Of a DNA stretch of 64,000 nt, positions 60,628-64,000 are shown piece after piece. Position numbers and translations under genes: made by a program. The DNA lies in contig CAVVSF010000007.1 in the NCBI GenBank assembly GCA_963750915.1, forward strand, positions 186,001-250,000, read 5' to 3'. This DNA is from DATBJJ01 sp963750915 (GTDB lineage Bacteria > Acidobacteriota > Vicinamibacteria > Vicinamibacterales > 2-12-FULL-66-21). Under the pieces are notes generated by a model, which was given only the letters and a program-made list of their open reading frames with translations, was not told where the DNA came from and did no database searches. Every line of letters starts with the position of its first letter. The stretch's first letter is position 1.

Positions 60628-61163
60628 GCGCCCAGCGTGGGGTCAGACCACGGTCTGACCCCAACGCCATTAGGAGTGGCCGGCGACGTCGGACCCCTAC
60701 CCGTTCGGGTGGGGTCAGACCTGGGTCTGACCCCAAGGTCTTCGTCAAGTCCGCCGACGCCAGGATTGAGCGGGCGCCGTGGGGCAGGCACTGGTGGCTG
60801 TCCGAGCCCGCCCTTACCCGCACCAAGCTCCTGACCCTCGTCCGCGTCACGATGCGGCCGGGCACGGGCCATCGCTTCCACCATCACCCCGAGCGTGAGG
60901 AGATCATCTACATCGTCGACGGCGTCGCAGAGCAATGGGTGGGCCGCGAGAAGCGGTTGCTCAAGACGGGGGAGATCGCGTTCATCCCGAAGAAGGTCGT
61001 CCACGCGATCTTCAACTCGTCGAAGAAACCGATGAGCTTCCTGGCAATTCTTTCCCCAGCCAAGGCGAAAGGACCGTTCCTGGTCGATTGTTACGACGAA
61101 GAGCCGTGGCGGAGCCTTCGCCCGGACCCGCCAAAGCGGCCGCGCCGGACGTCGAAGAAATAA
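60624..61163 (+). CDS. cupin protein with repeat-encoded N-terminus
   Basis: The ATG at 60624 overlaps the stop of the TIM-barrel gene. About 179 residues. The first 37 (SAQRGVRPRSDPNAIRSGRR, then VRPGSDPK) are encoded by two palindromic repeats (60638-60663, 60710-60735) and their spacer. A normal cupin follows: VRVTMRPGTGHRFHHHPERE then EIIYIVDGVAEQWVGREKRL, GEIAFIPKKVVHAIFNSSKK and PMSFLAILSPAKAK, with His residues of HHHPERE and VVHAIF as metal ligands. The original start may be lost, or a GTC/GTG-region start near 60738 used. It closes the Tm-1/TIM-barrel/cupin operon. Confidence 0.82.
   Translation: MSAQRGVRPRSDPNAIRSGRRRRTPTRSGGVRPGSDPKVFVKSADARIERAPWGRHWWLSEPALTRTKLLTLVRVTMRPGTGHRFHHHPEREEIIYIVDGVAEQWVGREKRLLKTGEIAFIPKKVVHAIFNSSKKPMSFLAILSPAKAKGPFLVDCYDEEPWRSLRPDPPKRPRRTSKK
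60638..60663. repeat. GGGGTCAGACC palindrome, copy 5
   Basis: 26 bp with one central mismatch from perfect symmetry (ACCACGGT). It lies inside the 5' part of the cupin reading frame. Confidence 0.9.
60710..60735. repeat. GGGGTCAGACC palindrome, copy 6
   Basis: Exact reverse complement of copy 4; starts 72 bp after copy 5, inside the cupin frame. Confidence 0.9.
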
Positions 61164-61245
61164 TCGCCGCCAGTTGTCGATTCGCGCCTCCCTGATTCGA
61201 CTTACAGGTAGAGGGAAGCGCCCGTCGCCCGGGCGTCCAAGTCCC

Positions 61246-61284
61246 GGGGACAGTCACGCGGGACAGTCACGAGTGACTGTCCCC
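61246..61284. repeat. GGGACAGTCAC palindrome
   Basis: A perfect 11-bp inverted repeat GGGACAGTCAC/GTGACTGTCCC (61260-61283), preceded by a direct extra half-site GGGGACAGTCAC (61246-61257). It lies between the cupin and permease genes. A different repeat family from the GGGGTCAGACC elements. Confidence 0.8.
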
Positions 61285-61360
61285 GCAGGCGCCCCGCTGG
61301 CTGACACAGCTCGGCATTTTTGGCAATGGTGGCGGTTCTTGCGCGTAATAGAGGGGTGAC

Positions 61361-63811
61361 ATGAGTTTCCTGACGGATCTTCGGGTGGCGTTTCGCTCGC
61401 TGGCCAAGGCGCCCGGGCTGGCCCTGACGGTCATCCTGACGCTGGCTCTCGGCATCGGTGCCAACGCCGCCATCTTCAGCGTCGTCCGCGGCGTGCTGCT
61501 GCGGCCGCTCGCCAATCGCGGCGAGGACCGGCTGATCTACATCAGCCACAGCGCCCCGGGCCTGGGCCTCGAGAACGCGGTCTTTTCGATCCCCGAGCTG
61601 CGCGACTTCCAGTCGCGGGTGACGACGATCGCGGCGTTCGGCGACTTCTCCACCGTCGAGTTCTCCATGATCGGCCTCGGCGAGCCGCGCGTCGTGCGCG
61701 CCGGCGTCGTTGGCGGCTCGTACTTCGAAGTGATGGGCCTGAGCCCGGTCCAGGGGCGCCTGATCGGCGCGCAGGACGACGGGCCGCAAGCCGCCGGCGT
61801 CGCCGTCCTGACGCACCGCTTCTGGACGACGGCGCTGCAGTCGGATCCGTCGGTCGTCGGCAAGACCGTCAGGCTCGGCGACCTGACGGCGACGATCATC
61901 GGCGTCCTCGAGCCCTCGGTCCCCTATCCCTCCGAGACCGAGATCATCGCCAACGTCGTCACGAGCCCGCACCACATGTCGGCGACGATGGTGGACGGGC
62001 GCGTGCACCGGATGACGGAGCTCTTCGGCCGGCTGACGCCGTCGGCGAGCCTGGAGGCGGCGCGCGCCGAGCTGCGGGCGGCGCACGGCGCAATGGTCAA
62101 GGAACATCCGGAAGCGTATCCGGCCGCTGCCGACTTCCGGGTCGATGCGGTCGGGCTGCGCGACCAGATCATCGCGCCGGCGCGAACGGTCCTGCTCGTG
62201 CTGCTGGCGGCGTCGGCCCTCGTCTTCGTGATCGCGTGCTCGAACGTCGCCAACCTGATTCTTGCCCGGTCGGTCAGGCGGGAGGGCGAGCTCGCGATCC
62301 GCGCGGCGCTCGGCGCGGGCCGGGCCGCGCTGCGGCGGACGCTCCTCGCCGAGAGCCTGCTCCTCTGCGGCGCCGGCGCCCTGCTCGGCATCGCCATCGC
62401 CTGGCCGATGGTCGCGATCCTCTCGCAGTACGCGGCGCGCTTCTCGGTGCGCGCGCTGGACCTGACGGTCGATGCGACGCTGCTGTGGGTGGGCGTCGGT
62501 CTCGCGATTGCCGCCGCGGTCATGCTCGCGTTCGTGCCGCGGCTGCCCTCCCCCGAAGCGGCCAACGGCCTCGGACTGTCGAGCGGCAGCGTCCGCATCA
62601 CCTCCGGCACGAACCGCCGCCTGCGGTTGTTCGCGGTGGTGCAGATCGCCGCTTCGTTCGTCCTGCTCGTCGGCGCCGGCGTTCTGCTCGTGGCCCTGCT
62701 GTCGCTGCAGTCGGCGGCCACGGGGTTCAATACGCACAACGTGCTCGCGGTGAACGTGCCCGTGATCTCGTACCAGCGGTCGCCGGAACAGACGGCGGTG
62801 TTCTACAAGGAAGCCCTCCGCCGCATCGGCGCCCTGCCAGGCGTCACCCGCGCCGCCATTGGCACCATCGTGCCCTGGCGCGACGCCGGCGCGTTCGGTC
62901 CCGGCTTCCAGTTCTCGGTCGAAGGGTATGCGAAGACGAACGGCGAGGAGGATCCGCGGGCGAGGTTCCGCACCATCTCGGCGGGTTTCTTCGAATCGCT
63001 TGGCGTGCCAATCCTCGCCGGCCGCGACTTCCGCGAGACCGATCATGCCAAGGCCGAGCCGGTCGTCATCATCAGCCAGAGTGTCGCCCGGCGGATGTTC
63101 CCGAGCGGCGACGCGCTCAATCGCAAGCTGATGTGGACCGACCCGGTCATGAAGTTCATCGACGTCGACAGCGGCGGACGCCGCATCGTTGGCATCGCCG
63201 CCGACATCGACGACGAGAACATCGTCCCGGGCGCAGCGTTGAGCGTGTACCACCCGCTCGAGCAGCAGATCGGCGGCGGCCGGCTCTTCGTTCATGCCAG
63301 CCAGGATCCATACGCGCTGGTGCCGTCGATCACGCGCATCGTTCGCGAGCTATCGCCGGAGCAGCCAATCGAGAAACCGGCGACGCTCGACGACGTCCGC
63401 GCCGAGGTGCTGGCGCCGGATCGGTTGAACGCGTTCGTGTTCGGCGGGTTCGCCGCGGTCGCCCTGACGATCGCGGTCGTCGGCGTCGCCGGCGTGCTGG
63501 CGTTCTCGGTGAGCGCGCGCACGCGCGAGTTCGGCATCCGCCTGGCGGTGGGATCGTCGCCGCATCACCTGCTGCAGGGGGTGCTCAAGGAAGGCACGCT
63601 GATCGCGATCGCGGGGATCATCGCCGGGACGATGGCCGGCGGCCTCCTGGTCCCGGTCGCGGCCGCCTACATCACCGATCTGAAGATGCCTGGCGCGACG
63701 CCGGTGCTCGCGGCCGCGACGCTGCTGGTGGCCGCCGCGATCATCGCCTCGCTGATGCCGGCGGCGCGCGCGTCGCGGATCGACGTCATGAAGGCACTGC
63801 GCTCGGAATAA
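61361..63811 (+). CDS. ADOP/MacB-type orphan permease
   Basis: 816 residues; GAGGGG lies 4 bases before the ATG. Same duplicated-permease design as 49186-51648: LTDLRVAFRSLAKAPGLALT, LALGIGANAAIFSVVRGVLL, VFVIACSNVANLILARSVRR, EGELAIRAALGAGRAALRRT, FAVVQIAASFVLLVGAGVLL, and C-terminal GVLAFSVSARTREFGIRLAV then GSSPHHLLQGVLKEG, ending ARASRIDVMKALRSE. About eight to ten TMs with two large periplasmic domains. No ATPase partner is nearby. The two permeases are only moderately similar, so not a recent duplication. Confidence 0.93.
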   Translation: MSFLTDLRVAFRSLAKAPGLALTVILTLALGIGANAAIFSVVRGVLLRPLANRGEDRLIYISHSAPGLGLENAVFSIPELRDFQSRVTTIAAFGDFSTVEFSMIGLGEPRVVRAGVVGGSYFEVMGLSPVQGRLIGAQDDGPQAAGVAVLTHRFWTTALQSDPSVVGKTVRLGDLTATIIGVLEPSVPYPSETEIIANVVTSPHHMSATMVDGRVHRMTELFGRLTPSASLEAARAELRAAHGAMVKEHPEAYPAAADFRVDAVGLRDQIIAPARTVLLVLLAASALVFVIACSNVANLILARSVRREGELAIRAALGAGRAALRRTLLAESLLLCGAGALLGIAIAWPMVAILSQYAARFSVRALDLTVDATLLWVGVGLAIAAAVMLAFVPRLPSPEAANGLGLSSGSVRITSGTNRRLRLFAVVQIAASFVLLVGAGVLLVALLSLQSAATGFNTHNVLAVNVPVISYQRSPEQTAVFYKEALRRIGALPGVTRAAIGTIVPWRDAGAFGPGFQFSVEGYAKTNGEEDPRARFRTISAGFFESLGVPILAGRDFRETDHAKAEPVVIISQSVARRMFPSGDALNRKLMWTDPVMKFIDVDSGGRRIVGIAADIDDENIVPGAALSVYHPLEQQIGGGRLFVHASQDPYALVPSITRIVRELSPEQPIEKPATLDDVRAEVLAPDRLNAFVFGGFAAVALTIAVVGVAGVLAFSVSARTREFGIRLAVGSSPHHLLQGVLKEGTLIAIAGIIAGTMAGGLLVPVAAAYITDLKMPGATPVLAAATLLVAAAIIASLMPAARASRIDVMKALRSE

Positions 63812-63823
63812 GCGCGAACGATC

Positions 63824-64000
63824 TCAGCGCCGCATCGATTTCTTGCGCGGGCGTGCTGGCGTCCGCTGCTGCTTCTTCTTCGCCGTGGCGCGCCGCGTCG
63901 GTGTCTTCTTCGCGGCGCGCGGCGCGCGCGTCCGAGACTGCGGCTCCTCCTCGTCGGCAGCGATTGCTTCCTGGCCGCGCGTGAACACCGGATCGGGAAC
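63824..64000 (-). CDS. protein with lysine/arginine-rich C-terminal tail (partial)
   Basis: 59 codons of the C-terminus are in the window: PDPVFTRGQEAIAADEEEPQ followed by a 35-residue tail of Ala/Lys/Arg/Thr (APRAAKKTPTRRATAKKKQQ and onwards) ending KKSMRR. The tail resembles those of histone-like or DNA-binding bacterial proteins. The main domain is outside the window, so no function can be given. Confidence 0.7.
   Translation of the reverse strand, partial: VPDPVFTRGQEAIAADEEEPQSRTRAPRAAKKTPTRRATAKKKQQRTPARPRKKSMRR

Overview
The window looks like part of a GC-rich Acidobacteriota chromosome, probably a Vicinamibacteria-like soil lineage. The evidence is the gene families: two orphan MacB/FtsX-type permeases of the acidobacterial ADOP type, an acidobacterial VWFA-related protein, an ECF sigma factor overlapping a Ser/Thr kinase gene, further PknB-type kinases with TolB-like or TPR tails, large PVC-type dehydrogenase/cytochrome c proteins, ThuA domains, DUF4038 and carboxypeptidase-regulatory-like proteins. 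Lineage is inferred from gene content only; no rRNA gene is present.

Left third (1-25.9 kb): a decayed mobile region anchored on tRNA-Lys(CUU) at 25841-25916 (minus). The 3'-terminal 45 bp of that tRNA gene is repeated in the same orientation at 3683, 13662 and 21008. Each repeat is followed by about 100 bp of conserved non-tRNA sequence, as expected for attachment sites of integrative elements stacked in tandem. They divide the region into at least three units (about 3.7-13.7, 13.7-21.0 and 21.0-25.8 kb) plus a fourth partial one to the left. A tyrosine-recombinase remnant ends 7 bp before the 13662 site and another lies at 838-930. The cargo is mixed and largely broken: paired lipoproteins, a phage-like HTH protein, a frameshifted kinase, a sugar-binding protein, PEP-CTERM fragments, an integral membrane protein, cupin, cold-shock protein, a UDG-like protein, a VOC protein, ankyrin repeats, two right-handed beta-helix proteins, two IS3-family elements and an ISNCY-like remnant.

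Right two thirds (25.9-64 kb): ordinary, densely coded chromosome. It holds a PVC-type heme-binding protein, an ATP-grasp enzyme and a kinase-TPR protein (each with one frameshift), then intact genes: DUF1569, class V aminotransferase, phosphoglucomutase, DUF4038 glycosidase-like protein, a sigma factor fused to a PheS-like aminoacyl-tRNA synthetase core, VWFA protein, a large carboxypeptidase-regulatory-like protein, DUF4242, the ECF sigma/kinase-NB-ARC-TPR pair, a vanadium haloperoxidase-like protein, a BBE-type FAD oxidoreductase, two ADOP permeases, a Gfo/Idh oxidoreductase, a 1710-residue ThuA-dehydrogenase-cytochrome c-ThuA protein, and a Tm-1-like/TIM-barrel/cupin operon. Two families of palindromic repeats occupy many intergenic gaps here.

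The most unusual item is the gene at 37822-39117. It is one uninterrupted reading frame joining ECF-type sigma2/sigma4 regions to a class II synthetase core with recognisable motifs 2 and 3. I know of no described regulator with this architecture. The tandem tRNA-Lys attachment sites and the palindrome pair read through as the N-terminus of a cupin gene are the next most interesting. Frameshifts occur only left of about 30.8 kb; they could be true decay, assembly error or both.
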